This document shows, piece by piece, positions 32,052 through 41,302 of a DNA stretch of 64,000 bases; within the stretch, counting starts at the first letter, position 1, and the number at the start of each line of letters is the position of its first letter. Both the position numbers and the translations under genes were made by a program. The stretch is taken from assembly GCF_049310925.1 (NCBI RefSeq), contig NZ_JBMERP010000011.1:3102-67101 (forward strand). Direction: 5' to 3'. The DNA comes from Virgibacillus_F sp049310925. Its GTDB lineage: Bacteria; Bacillota; Bacilli; Bacillales; Amphibacillaceae. The notes under the pieces are model-generated. The model saw only the letters and a program-made list of their open reading frames with translations, searched no databases and had not been told where the DNA came from.

Positions 32052-32933
32052 ATGAAAACTATAAAAAAAGCAATTATACCAGCAGCTGGGTTAGGTACTA
32101 GATTCCTACCGGCTACTAAAGCAATGCCGAAAGAAATGCTGCCGATTGTCGATAAACCTACGATTCAATATATCGTTGAAGAAGCGATTGAATCAGGTAT
32201 TGAAGATATTATTATTGTAACTGGTAAAGGGAAACGTGCGATTGAAGATCATTTTGACCATAACTTCGAATTAGAAGATAATCTGTTAAAAAAAGAAAAG
32301 TTTGATCTGTTAAATAAAATAAACCATCCGTCAAATGTGGATATTCATTACATACGACAAAAAGAGCCCAAAGGACTCGGTCATGCCGTGTGGTGTGCCA
32401 GAAAGTTTATTGGCAATGAGCCATTTGCCGTACTTTTGGGTGATGATATTGTTAAGGCGGAAAAGCCGTGTTTGAGACAGTTAATTGAGCAGTTTGAAGA
32501 TGCTCAATGTTCGATTGTCGGTGTACAAAAGGTTCCTGATGAGGAAACACATCGTTATGGAATAGTTGATCCAAGTTCGAATGAAGGTCGCCGCTACCAA
32601 GTACAAAACTTTGTTGAAAAACCTAAACAAGGAACAGCGCCTTCTAACTTAGCTATTATGGGGCGGTATATTTTTACGCCTGAAATATTTTCGTTTTTAG
32701 ATAAGCAAGAAGTAGGCGCAGGTGGAGAGATCCAGTTGACTGATGCGATTCAACAGTTAAACGAGTTACAAAATGTGTATGCTTATGATTTTGAAGGCAA
32801 GCGGTATGATGTTGGTGAGAAGCTAGGGTTTGTGAAGACTACGATTGATATGGCGTTGGATAATGATGAGATTAAAGATGAGCTTTTTGACTATATTTTG
32901 CAAAAGGCTGAGGAAGGTAAGTTGAGAGTTTAG
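32052..32933 (+). CDS. galU: UTP-glucose-1-phosphate uridylyltransferase
   Basis: Makes UDP-glucose from glucose-1-phosphate and UTP, the precursor of several sugars in the cluster. The 293-aa protein starts KKAIIPAAGLGTRFLPATKA and carries MPKEMLPIVDKP and LGDDIV, the nucleotidyltransferase signatures of GalU/GtaB. Start: ATG behind AAAGGAGTG. The 148-base gap upstream has small hairpins such as GGTGCCTGGCGGCACT and no gene. Confidence 0.95.
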   Translation: MKTIKKAIIPAAGLGTRFLPATKAMPKEMLPIVDKPTIQYIVEEAIESGIEDIIIVTGKGKRAIEDHFDHNFELEDNLLKKEKFDLLNKINHPSNVDIHYIRQKEPKGLGHAVWCARKFIGNEPFAVLLGDDIVKAEKPCLRQLIEQFEDAQCSIVGVQKVPDEETHRYGIVDPSSNEGRRYQVQNFVEKPKQGTAPSNLAIMGRYIFTPEIFSFLDKQEVGAGGEIQLTDAIQQLNELQNVYAYDFEGKRYDVGEKLGFVKTTIDMALDNDEIKDELFDYILQKAEEGKLRV

Positions 32934-33374
32934 GTGTTGGTTGGCTGGTGCCTTTCGGCACTTGGTTGGGGTGAGAGTGTTTTGTGTTTGGTAAGTGAGT
33001 GCTCTTTATGGAGCCTTGCGGCTCTATACGACGATGAACAGATACTTACATTTTCTTTTTCTACCCAAATTGTTAGTTAAAAGTGAAATATTTTTCTAAT
33101 GTGGTGATGTATCCTGACCTTTATCAATGGATGTACTCGGTTGTGCTGTGGGTTTAACTAAGTTGAACCTTAGACGCTTGTCGTCAGTGGTGTGGTGTGA
33201 GGTGGGGTTAAATGCCCTGTGAATTTTTGTTTTTATGATTAGTGAGATATGTATGTGGTTAGAAGTTGAGCAGAGTTTGGAGTTTTTTAGTAAAGCACCC
33301 AGGCAGTTTACAGTTGTGGTTTTAAGTATGTTGTTGAAATAAAACATTCTGTTTTCTGGAAGGTGAGTCTAATA
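32934..33374 (+). other. Gene-free stretch with small GC hairpins
   Basis: The 441 bases after galU contain GTGCC-TTTC-GGCAC (about 32956-32969) and GAGCC-TTGC-GGCTC (about 33021-33034), both four-base-loop hairpins without T tails. A similar GTGCC/GGCAC hairpin lies before galU. The strand is unusually rich in G and T. I see no gene or promoter that can be defended. Confidence 0.5.
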
Positions 33375-33752
33375 ATGAAAAAGTCTTTGAATAGGAAATT
33401 TAAAAATCGTTTTGACCAAAAAGGTTTTACCTTGATTGAACTGCTTGCTGTGTTAGCTATTTTAGGTATTATTCTGTTAATAGCTGTACCGACTGTAGCA
33501 TCTAGTATAGCTAAGGCTAATAGAGAAGTATGTAATGCTAATGTTGTAGAGTTAGAGAGGTTTTATGAAATGCATTTAGATTTGGAGAGCTTGGAACATA
33601 CGGATGTATTGTTTACCAGTTTTGCAAGAGAGTTTGATGAAACGATTTGTCCTGAAGATGGTAGGATCTCTTATGTTGATGGGGATGTTCATTGTAGTAT
33701 TCATTCACATGGTGAGGTTGAGGAAGATGTTGGTGGAGTCCCGTTTTTGTGA
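33375..33752 (+). CDS. Orphan type IV pilin-like protein (pseudopilin)
   Basis: A 125-aa protein with a class III signal: a basic leader (KKSLNRKFKNRFDQKG), cleavage after Gly17, then FTLIELLAVLAILGIILLIAVP with Glu at mature position 5 and a hydrophobic alpha1-N helix. The rest is short and has Cys pairs around CPEDGRISYVDGDVHC, resembling small Gram-positive pseudopilins. No prepilin peptidase, ATPase or other pilin gene is nearby, so export would need machinery elsewhere such as the Com system. Start: ATG eight bases after GGAAGGTGA. Confidence 0.85.
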   Translation: MKKSLNRKFKNRFDQKGFTLIELLAVLAILGIILLIAVPTVASSIAKANREVCNANVVELERFYEMHLDLESLEHTDVLFTSFAREFDETICPEDGRISYVDGDVHCSIHSHGEVEEDVGGVPFL

Positions 33753-33997
33753 GAGGGTTGTTGTTGGCGGTTGAATGATGAGGTGGAACTGACTATCGTG
33801 GTTAGATTGAACGCTAGAAACCTTGCAGAATAAGGATTTGAGACGTTTTTAGTGAGAATTATAGATTGATTGAATGGTATATATAGTAGGAAGAAACTCG
33901 GTTCAGGGTAATAAATGCAAGAATATCTATTTCGTATTTGGTTAGTAGATTGAATAGATATTACGAGGTGCGTATGCTTTATAGATGATATTTAGAG

Positions 33998-34045
33998 GGT
34001 TAGTAGTTGGTTGGATAAGATTTAATATCCAATTAAGTCCTAACC
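33998..34045 (+). other. Nested hairpin in the pilin-aminotransferase gap
   Basis: GGTTAG/CTAACC encloses a perfect TTGGATA/TATCCAA stem, about 40 bases before the next start codon and without a T run. The rest of the 333-base gap (33753-34085) has no gene, and the ribosome site AGAGGAAGG precedes the aminotransferase. Confidence 0.4.
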
Positions 34046-34085
34046 ACCTAAAGAATTGACTTAACAGAGGAAGGAAGTTTTAAAG

Positions 34086-35213
34086 ATGGAGTCGACAAAA
34101 GTGAGTGAAAGAATATTCCTCTCATCACCGCACATGAGTGATGAGGGTTTTGAAATGGAATATGTAAAGGAAGCTTTTAATACGAATTGGATTGCTCCTC
34201 TCGGTGAAAACGTGAATGAATTTGAAAAAGAACTAGCGGCTAAAGTTGGTTCTAAGGCTGCTGCGGCACTTTCTTCTGGTACTGGTGCCCTCCACTTAGC
34301 ATTAAGGGCAGCGGGAGTTGATGAAGGAGATGTTGTTTTCTGTCCGACACTAACTTTTTCTGCTACAGCCAACCCGATAATCTATCAAAATGCTAATCCT
34401 GTTTTTATAGATAGTGATTATGAAACTTGGAACATGTGTCCTAAAGCCTTAGAAGAAGCTTTTAAGAAATATCCTGATGTAAAGGCAGTAATTGTTGTTC
34501 ACCTTTATGGTCTATCAGCGGATATGGATAAGATTATGGATATTTGTAAGAAACATAATGTAACGGTTATAGAAGACGCAGCTGAATCTTTAGGTGCTTA
34601 CTATAAAGGACAACACACGGGAAGCTTTGGAGATTATGGTATCTTCTCTTTTAATGGGAACAAAATAATCACCACATCAGGTGGTGGAATGCTAGTTTCC
34701 AATAATGAAGAAAGAGTTGCTAAGGCGAGGTTTTGGGCAACACAGTCTAGGGATTCAGCCAGGCATTATCAGCATAGCGAATTAGGGTTTAATTATCGTA
34801 TGAGTAATGTTGTTGCTGGTATTGGTAGAGGACAGCTTAAGGTGTTAGAACAAAGAGTTGAGAAGAAGAAGTTTATTTTTGAGTTTTACAAAAAGGAACT
34901 TGGTGGGCTTGAAGGTGTTGAGTTCATGCCTGTCAATGATTGGGATGAGCCGAATTATTGGTTAAGCTCAATGACTTTAAATAGCTTTGTTAAACCGATT
35001 GATATTTTTGAAACTCTTGAGAAAGAAAATATTGAATCCAGACCAGTTTGGAAGCCGATGCATATGCAGCCTTACTTTGAGGAGTATGATTTTGTTGGAA
35101 CGGACGTGTCGGAGAAGTTGTTTGAGAATGGTGTATGTTTGCCGTCTGATACGAAGATGACGGATGAGGATTTGGAGAGAGTTGTAGAGATTATTAAAGG
35201 GTTGTGGAGATAA
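34086..35213 (+). CDS. PLP-dependent sugar aminotransferase (PglE/EpsN type)
   Basis: A 375-aa DegT/DnrJ/EryC1 aminotransferase. The PLP lysine is Lys193 in GIFSFNGNKIITTSGGGM. The cofactor-phosphate site SSGTGALHLALRA (about 63-75) and EDAAESLGA (about 163-171) are present. It would aminate the 4-keto sugar made by the EpsC-like dehydratase to give a UDP-4-amino-4,6-dideoxy sugar. The next gene, a priming transferase, starts directly at its stop codon, showing translational coupling. Confidence 0.93.
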   Translation: MESTKVSERIFLSSPHMSDEGFEMEYVKEAFNTNWIAPLGENVNEFEKELAAKVGSKAAAALSSGTGALHLALRAAGVDEGDVVFCPTLTFSATANPIIYQNANPVFIDSDYETWNMCPKALEEAFKKYPDVKAVIVVHLYGLSADMDKIMDICKKHNVTVIEDAAESLGAYYKGQHTGSFGDYGIFSFNGNKIITTSGGGMLVSNNEERVAKARFWATQSRDSARHYQHSELGFNYRMSNVVAGIGRGQLKVLEQRVEKKKFIFEFYKKELGGLEGVEFMPVNDWDEPNYWLSSMTLNSFVKPIDIFETLEKENIESRPVWKPMHMQPYFEEYDFVGTDVSEKLFENGVCLPSDTKMTDEDLERVVEIIKGLWR

Positions 35214-35858
35214 ATGCAGACCGAGTTAAATACAAATATGAAACCAGAATTACAGCTGCGAAATAATGGCGGTCTTTATAGCAGATATTTTAAAAGAACC
35301 CTGGATTTTATACTTTCATTACTAGCGCTAATTATTTTGTCTCCCCTTTTGATAATTGTAGTTGTATTGATTAAGTTGGATTCGAAAGGTCCTATTTTAT
35401 TTACTCAAGAAAGGCCTGGTAAAGGTAAAAAAATATTTAAAGTCTATAAATTTCGAACCATGGTACAGGGTGCTGTTAAACATCAAAAAGTAGGGGTTGA
35501 AGTAAAAACAAATGATAATAGAATAACTCCTTTAGGTAAGTTTCTAAGAAGGTTTAAAATAGATGAATTAGCTCAATTATTTAATATCCTAAAGGGTGAT
35601 ATGTCAATTGTAGGTCCTAGACCGACACTACCAGACTACGTTAAACAATATAAAAATTGGGAATTGAAACGATTTTATGTTAGACCAGGGTTAACTGGTT
35701 TAGCTCAGATCAATGGTAATATTTATTTAGAGCGCACAGAAAAAAGCACCTATGATATAAGGTATTTGGAGAAAATTAGTTTTGTTACGGATGTAAAAAT
35801 AATACTTAAGACTATAGCAATCGTGGTAATCGGTGAAGATAAGTTTGTTAAAAAGTAA
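35214..35858 (+). CDS. Priming sugar-phosphate transferase (PglC/EpsL type)
   Basis: A 214-aa member of the bacterial sugar transferase family, probably starting repeat-unit assembly by moving the first sugar-1-phosphate to undecaprenyl phosphate. One membrane/re-entrant helix (about 25-50) follows FKRTLDFILS. Then comes the catalytic segment KGPILFTQERPGKGKKIF, YKFRTM, and LRRFKIDELAQLFNILKGDM with the DE pair. It lacks the large N-terminal membrane domain of WbaP-type enzymes. The adjacent 4-amino-sugar genes suggest a bacillosamine-like first sugar. Confidence 0.93.
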   Translation: MQTELNTNMKPELQLRNNGGLYSRYFKRTLDFILSLLALIILSPLLIIVVVLIKLDSKGPILFTQERPGKGKKIFKVYKFRTMVQGAVKHQKVGVEVKTNDNRITPLGKFLRRFKIDELAQLFNILKGDMSIVGPRPTLPDYVKQYKNWELKRFYVRPGLTGLAQINGNIYLERTEKSTYDIRYLEKISFVTDVKIILKTIAIVVIGEDKFVKK

Positions 35859-35885
35859 AAAATTAAGACAAGGTAGGTGAGCAGA

Positions 35886-36791
35886 ATGTACAAGACAGTA
35901 TTTATTGGATCTGTTATTTCTAGTAAGGTTGCTTTAGAAACACTAATAGAAAGTAATGTGAAAGTGGATTTAGTTTGCTCTCTTGATGAAGAAGTGTCAA
36001 AAAATGTTTCAGATTACTATCCACTGCATGAGATAGCTGCAGAGTATGACATTCCCTTTTTAAAGTTTAAAAAAATAAATAGTCCAGAAATTCTAAAAGA
36101 AATTGAAAAAGTTGAACCTGATTTCATCTATGTAATAGGGATTTCTCAAATACTGTCAAATGAACTTCTTGATATGGCTAACAAATATTTGATTGGCTTT
36201 CACCCCACACCACTACCAAAACATAGGGGGAGAGCTGCTATACCTTGGCAAATTATATTAGGAGAACGTGAATCAAAAGTTTCTTTATTTAAACTTGATC
36301 AGGATATGGATTCGGGAGATATTATAAATCAATATCCGTATTCAATTGAAGCAACTGACTATGCTATGGATGTTTATAATAAAATATGTAAAGCAATGAG
36401 TGAAGCTATCAAAGAAAGTGTTGAAAGTATTTATACTGATTCAATTAAACTTATAAAGCAAAATCATGAAGAGGCTACATTTTTATTAATCAGAAGACCC
36501 GAAGATGGAGAGATTAATTGGAATCTCCCAGGTAAAGATATTGAGACTCTTATTCGTGCTACAAGCACTCCTTATCCAGGCGCCTTTTCACATTATAAAA
36601 AACAAAAAGTGGTGTTCTGGAAAGCCCATTTAGAAACTAGTCAAAAATATATAGGTATACCAGGGCAAATCGCTTGGGAAAAAGATTCTGGTGAAATTGG
36701 AATTATAACAGTAGATTCGTTATTAGTCGTAACTGACTATGAAATCTATAACAATACTAGCCCTTTTATTGTAGGGCATAAATTTGTTTAA
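35886..36791 (+). CDS. Formyltransferase-family enzyme, probable sugar N-formyltransferase
   Basis: A 301-aa protein of the Fmt/ArnA N-terminal fold using N10-formyl-tetrahydrofolate. The core is HPTPLPKHRGRAAIPW with His106, and Asp143 in DQDMDSGDII. The usual Asn two residues before the His is Gly104 here (IGFHPT), a variant also seen in related sugar formyltransferases as I recall. It probably formylates the 4-amino sugar made by the dehydratase/aminotransferase pair. Start: ATG after AGGTAGGTG. Confidence 0.85.
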   Translation: MYKTVFIGSVISSKVALETLIESNVKVDLVCSLDEEVSKNVSDYYPLHEIAAEYDIPFLKFKKINSPEILKEIEKVEPDFIYVIGISQILSNELLDMANKYLIGFHPTPLPKHRGRAAIPWQIILGERESKVSLFKLDQDMDSGDIINQYPYSIEATDYAMDVYNKICKAMSEAIKESVESIYTDSIKLIKQNHEEATFLLIRRPEDGEINWNLPGKDIETLIRATSTPYPGAFSHYKKQKVVFWKAHLETSQKYIGIPGQIAWEKDSGEIGIITVDSLLVVTDYEIYNNTSPFIVGHKFV

Positions 36792-36806
36792 TAGGGTGGT
36801 ATGAAT

Positions 36807-37472
36807 ATGAATGTTTTAGTGATCGCTCCACATGCAGATGATGAGATATTAGGTGTTGGGGGAACTATAGCTAAGTATATAGATGAGGGACATGATGTGT
36901 ACGTATGCGTTGTAACAAGTGGACATAAGTCTATGTTTCCCAAAATTGTACTTGAAAAGTTACGGAATGAAGCAATAGATGCCCATAAATTTCTAGGAAT
37001 CAAAGATACACTTTTCTTAGAATTCCCAGCTGTTATGCTAAGCGAAATTCCTAAACATGAAATTAATGCGAAAATTAATATAGTCATAGATGAAATTAAA
37101 CCTGAGGTTGTTTTTATTCCTCACTTTGGAGATATGCACCTTGATCATTATATAGTCTCTCAATCAACAATGGTTGGAGTAAGGCCAAAAAAAGAAAATA
37201 AAATTTTAGAAGTATATTCTTATGAAACGTTATCAGAGACGGAGTGGAACGTTCCACATGTGAGTAATGTATTTATACCCAATACATTTATTGATATAAG
37301 TAATTATCTAGACAAAAAGGTTGAAGCTATGGGTTACTTTACTACTCAATTAACAGATTTTCCGCATCCCCGATCAATTGAAGCTATTAGATCCTTAGCA
37401 AAATTAAGAGGTTCAACTGTTGGAGTAAGTGCAGCAGAAGCATTTTGTTTGGTTAGAGGGATTGTTAGATGA
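36807..37472 (+). CDS. PIG-L family N-acetylglucosaminyl deacetylase
   Basis: A zinc-dependent deacetylase of about 221 aa, with APHADDEILGVGGTI at the N-terminus and the zinc His in FIPHFGDMHLDHYI. An ATG two codons upstream lies too close to GGGTGG, so the second ATG is preferred. It ends in an ATGA overlap with the PglD-like gene. Next to a formyltransferase and an acetyltransferase, it could remove an N-acetyl group from a sugar before another acyl group is attached. Confidence 0.9.
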   Translation: MNVLVIAPHADDEILGVGGTIAKYIDEGHDVYVCVVTSGHKSMFPKIVLEKLRNEAIDAHKFLGIKDTLFLEFPAVMLSEIPKHEINAKINIVIDEIKPEVVFIPHFGDMHLDHYIVSQSTMVGVRPKKENKILEVYSYETLSETEWNVPHVSNVFIPNTFIDISNYLDKKVEAMGYFTTQLTDFPHPRSIEAIRSLAKLRGSTVGVSAAEAFCLVRGIVR

Positions 37473-38113
37473 AGAGAATCGGAAACCCTCGAAAGGAAAA
37501 GCTTCTTATAATTGGCGCTAGTGGACATGGAAAAGTTGTTGCCGATATTGCACTGAAGATGAATAAATGGACGGGTATTGTTTTTTTAGATGATGACGAA
37601 AGTATCACATCATCAATAAATTTAGAGGTCATTGGTAAAACAGTTGATGCTTTTAAGTATTTAGATGAATGTGACATATTTGTAGGTATTGGTAATAATG
37701 CGACTCGTAAAAAAATTCATATGAATCTTGAGACTCAAGGTGCAACTATTGCTACCTTAATACATCCGACTGCTGTTATAGGCGAACAAGTTGAGTTGAA
37801 TTATGGGACTGTAGTTATGGCAGGAGTAGTTATTAATTGTTCTACTAGAGTTGGCAAGGGGTGCATTATTAATACAGGTGCTACCTTAGACCATGATAAT
37901 TTAATTGAAGATTTCGTCCATGTATCTCCAGGTGCACATTTAGCTGGAACGGTGAATGTAGGAAATGGGTCATGGTTAGGTATTGGGAGCATTATAAGTA
38001 ATAATGTTAAGATTCCCAGTTGCACCAAAATCGGTGCTGGTGCAGTCGTGCTTAGAGACATAGATGAACCTGGAACCTATATAGGTGTCCCTGCGAGAAA
38101 AATGAACTTATAA
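37469..38113 (+). CDS. Sugar O/N-acetyltransferase, NeuD/PglD family
   Basis: A 214-aa protein with the N-terminal substrate-binding part IIGASGHGKVVADIA and a C-terminal left-handed beta-helix of hexapeptide repeats (INTGATLDHDNLIEDFVHVSPGA region, about 125-205). The catalytic-type His is in DHDN. It would acetylate the 4-amino group of the UDP-4-amino sugar (PglD role) or an O-position of a nonulosonic acid (NeuD role). Overlap with the PIG-L gene and closeness to the aminotransferase favour the former. Confidence 0.9.
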   Translation: MKRIGNPRKEKLLIIGASGHGKVVADIALKMNKWTGIVFLDDDESITSSINLEVIGKTVDAFKYLDECDIFVGIGNNATRKKIHMNLETQGATIATLIHPTAVIGEQVELNYGTVVMAGVVINCSTRVGKGCIINTGATLDHDNLIEDFVHVSPGAHLAGTVNVGNGSWLGIGSIISNNVKIPSCTKIGAGAVVLRDIDEPGTYIGVPARKMNL

Positions 38114-38153
38114 CTAAATATAAAATCAGTGATGTAACTGAGGTGTTGATAAC

Positions 38154-39413
38154 TTGAAGAAAAAAATATGGTTATGGAATCATTATGCAACGGATATGTA
38201 CCAAAATCAAGGAGGCCGGCACTATTGGTTTGCGGATAACATGATAAAGCAAGGTTATCAGGTGACAATATTTTGTGCTAGCACATATCACAATAAAGTA
38301 GAATATATAGACACTGGTTCGAAGAAGTACACTACAGACACAGTTGATAATATACCGTTTGTTTTTGTGAAAACGACCCCCGCTCTGGGGAATGGAATTG
38401 ATAGAGTTAAGAATATGGGCTGGTTTTATTTAAATTTATTTTCAGTCGCAAAAGAATATGTAAAACAGAATGGTAAGCCAGATTTGATTCTTGCTTCAAG
38501 TGTACATCCCCTTACAATGGTGGCGGGAATACAAATAGCAAAAAAACTGGGTGTTCCATGTATTTGCGAGGTACGCGATCTATGGCCTGAAACTATCTTT
38601 AAAGGTGGTAAAATTAAAGAACATAGTGCCTTTGGTAAAACACTAACAATTGGAGAGCATTGGATTTATAAAAAGGCTAATGCTCTAGTCTTTACCAAAG
38701 AAGGGGATACTGACCACATTAAAGAAAAAAAATGGGATACCGTTCAAGGTGGGAGTATTGACTTGACAAAATGTCATTATATCAATAATGGTATAGACTT
38801 AGAAGCTTTTAAAAAAGCTGTAACAGAAAATATTTTAGATGACCCAGAGTTGAATGATAAAAAGTTTAATGTAGTATATGCTGGAGCACTTCGTCCGATA
38901 AATAATGTTGAAAATATTATTGAAACTGCAGTTATATTGAAAGATAGACCAGATATACAATTCTTAATTTATGGGGATGGGAATCAAAAGGAAATTCTAG
39001 AAAAAAAAATAATAAATGAAGGACTAACCAATGTCAAGATGAAGGGTTATGTGAATAAACGATATATTCCTTATATCTTAAGTAAATCGTCTGTGAATTT
39101 ACTTAATTACTCTCATACTCAATACAATTGGGCAAGGGGCAATAGTTCCAATAAATTATTCGAATATATGGCATCAGGTAAACCTATTATATCAACTGTT
39201 AAAATGGGGTATTCAATAATTGATAAATATAAATGCGGGGTCGAGTTAAAAAAGAATACTTCCCAAGAGATGGCTAATGCAATTTTAAGTATAAAAAATA
39301 TGGATGTAACAAGGTATGACGAGATGGGACAGAATTCCCGAAACGGTGCGAAGGATTTTGATTTTAAAATTTTAACCAAGAAATTAATTGGTGTTATTGA
39401 TAGCGTTAATTAA
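38154..39413 (+). CDS. Glycosyltransferase family 4 (WbuB-like)
   Basis: A 419-aa GT-B glycosyltransferase. The N-terminal domain has the WbuB-like WLWNHYATDMYQNQGGRH and CEVRDLWPETI. The C-terminal domain has VVYAGALRPINNVENIIE, DGNQKEILEK and the EX7E-type region NKLFEYMASGKPIIST. It would add the second sugar to the lipid-linked primer, as WbuB-type enzymes do. Start: TTG behind GAGGTGTTG. Confidence 0.9.
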   Translation: MKKKIWLWNHYATDMYQNQGGRHYWFADNMIKQGYQVTIFCASTYHNKVEYIDTGSKKYTTDTVDNIPFVFVKTTPALGNGIDRVKNMGWFYLNLFSVAKEYVKQNGKPDLILASSVHPLTMVAGIQIAKKLGVPCICEVRDLWPETIFKGGKIKEHSAFGKTLTIGEHWIYKKANALVFTKEGDTDHIKEKKWDTVQGGSIDLTKCHYINNGIDLEAFKKAVTENILDDPELNDKKFNVVYAGALRPINNVENIIETAVILKDRPDIQFLIYGDGNQKEILEKKIINEGLTNVKMKGYVNKRYIPYILSKSSVNLLNYSHTQYNWARGNSSNKLFEYMASGKPIISTVKMGYSIIDKYKCGVELKKNTSQEMANAILSIKNMDVTRYDEMGQNSRNGAKDFDFKILTKKLIGVIDSVN

Positions 39414-39435
39414 CCATAGAAAATGGGGTATTGTG

Positions 39436-41295
39436 ATGATTAAATCTTTAATAACTGAATATGGGTTGCCATGGGTTTTTAACCGCTCACTCTATTCAGC
39501 AAAGCTGAAGATGATGAGAGCAATACCAAATAGCGACAAAATGTTCGATAAGAATGTTCATGTAAAGAGATTAGATATCTTCAACCTAAATGTAGAGCGT
39601 ATTGAAGGTTTTTTAAATAAATTATCTACTGAAAAAAAAACTGAAATCGTATCGATTGCTAATAATGCACTCGAAGGTAAGATAATGGGTTTTTCATCAA
39701 TTCAACTTGACTATCGAAACCCCATTAAATGGCATTATAGTCCTATTACAAAAGAGGAAGTAGATAGTAACTTAAAATGGTATCAGATCCCAGACTTCGA
39801 TCCTAAGCGAGGAGATATTAAGGCCATCTGGGAAGTATCAAGGTTTACGCATTTTTTCTATTTTGTTAGAGCATATATGATTACAAAAGATAGAAAGTAT
39901 TTTGACGCTTTTTCTAGTCAACTGAATAGGTGGTTACTGGAAAATCATTATCCTTACGGTCCCAATTATAAATGTGGCCAAGAAGCGACACTACGAATGA
40001 TTAATGTATTGATGGCATATTCCACATTTAAATCGTATGGATTGATAACATCAAAAGATGAGGAAAACGTACAGCAACTTGTAGAAGGTAGTTATAAAAA
40101 AGTATTATCAAATTTTTTCTACGCACACAAGTGTATTAAGAATAATCATACTCTTTCAGAAATAACAGGACTTATAATCGGAGCTTGGTCTTGTAAAGAT
40201 GAAAGAGGGTTAAAAAAAGCATATGCTTTGCTTGATAAAGAAATCCAAAAACAGTTCCTTCCAGATGGAGGATATATACAGTACTCTTTTAATTATCAAA
40301 GATTCGCCCTTCAACTTATGGAGCTGGTCATAAAAATAAGTGAAAGAACTAATATTGCTATTTCAGAACAAAGTATGAAATTAATAAAAAACAGTGCATA
40401 CTTAATATATCAAATGCAAGACGAAACGGGAAATGTACCTAATTATGGTTCAAATGATGGTGCGTTGATTTTTCCGGTTACATCTTGTGGATATAGAGAC
40501 TTTAGGCCAGTAGTAAATACGATATTAACATTAATTGATAGCAAGAGAGTATTTGAACCAGGAGAGTATGATGAAGAGCTAATGTGGTTTGGGAATGTGG
40601 GGTTGGATCATATTCCCATTTCATTAATTGAAAAAAAACATTCATCGTTTAGCGAATCAGGTTTTTATTCTTTGCGACATAATGCTGGCTTTTTAATGAC
40701 GGTCTTACAAGATTATAAAACTCGTCCAGCTCAGATGGACCAGCATCACATTGATTTATGGCATAAGGGTATAAATGTTTTTTGTGATAGCGGTACTTAC
40801 TCATATGCAAATGATATTGGCAAGAAGATGGCACTAACATCAGCCCATAACACTGTAAAGATTCAAGGAAAAGAACAGATGAAAAAGCACGGACCATTTT
40901 TGATCTATGATTGGACAAAACGTGTAAATGTAAAACATTCGGATGGTAGCTTTAAAGGCACGATGACCTCCCAAAACGGTTATCAACATACCAGAAGGAT
41001 AACAAAAAATAGTAGTGGATACTTGGTCATAGATGAAGTTATTGGCGATGGAGAATACTGCGATTTCAATTTTCACACACCTTGTGAAGTGAAAAAAGTT
41101 GCAACAGGGTTTGAATTGTACTATAAGGATCAAATCATATGTAACGTAAAAACTGATGGGGAAATAACAGTCAGTAAAGTCTATAGAAGTTTGTATTACT
41201 TAAAAAAAGAGGCAATTAATTGTGTATCTATTAGAGTATATATGGCTAGAAATAAGTGCAGTATGAAGTTTAATTTAGAGCTAATAGGAAGGTAG
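39436..41295 (+). CDS. Heparinase II/III-like polysaccharide lyase
   Basis: A 619-aa protein: an N-terminal alpha/alpha toroid (about 80-350, with WEVSRFTHFFYFVRAY and IKNNHTLSEITGL) followed by a heparinase II/III beta-sheet domain (about 385-600, DQHHIDLWHKGINVFCDSGTYSY). No signal peptide is seen, so it is either cytoplasmic or unconventionally placed. The family degrades uronic-acid polymers and often occurs in surface-polysaccharide clusters with a UDP-sugar dehydrogenase, as here. Start: ATG after GGGG; an upstream in-frame start overlaps the previous gene. Confidence 0.85.
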   Translation: MIKSLITEYGLPWVFNRSLYSAKLKMMRAIPNSDKMFDKNVHVKRLDIFNLNVERIEGFLNKLSTEKKTEIVSIANNALEGKIMGFSSIQLDYRNPIKWHYSPITKEEVDSNLKWYQIPDFDPKRGDIKAIWEVSRFTHFFYFVRAYMITKDRKYFDAFSSQLNRWLLENHYPYGPNYKCGQEATLRMINVLMAYSTFKSYGLITSKDEENVQQLVEGSYKKVLSNFFYAHKCIKNNHTLSEITGLIIGAWSCKDERGLKKAYALLDKEIQKQFLPDGGYIQYSFNYQRFALQLMELVIKISERTNIAISEQSMKLIKNSAYLIYQMQDETGNVPNYGSNDGALIFPVTSCGYRDFRPVVNTILTLIDSKRVFEPGEYDEELMWFGNVGLDHIPISLIEKKHSSFSESGFYSLRHNAGFLMTVLQDYKTRPAQMDQHHIDLWHKGINVFCDSGTYSYANDIGKKMALTSAHNTVKIQGKEQMKKHGPFLIYDWTKRVNVKHSDGSFKGTMTSQNGYQHTRRITKNSSGYLVIDEVIGDGEYCDFNFHTPCEVKKVATGFELYYKDQIICNVKTDGEITVSKVYRSLYYLKKEAINCVSIRVYMARNKCSMKFNLELIGR

Positions 41296-41302
41296 GATTT
41301 AT

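Noticed and set aside
31904..32101. 65-codon frame between epsC-like gene and galU
   Set aside because: Overlaps the galU ribosome site and start in another frame and contains the GGTGCC/GGCAC hairpin; no support for translation.
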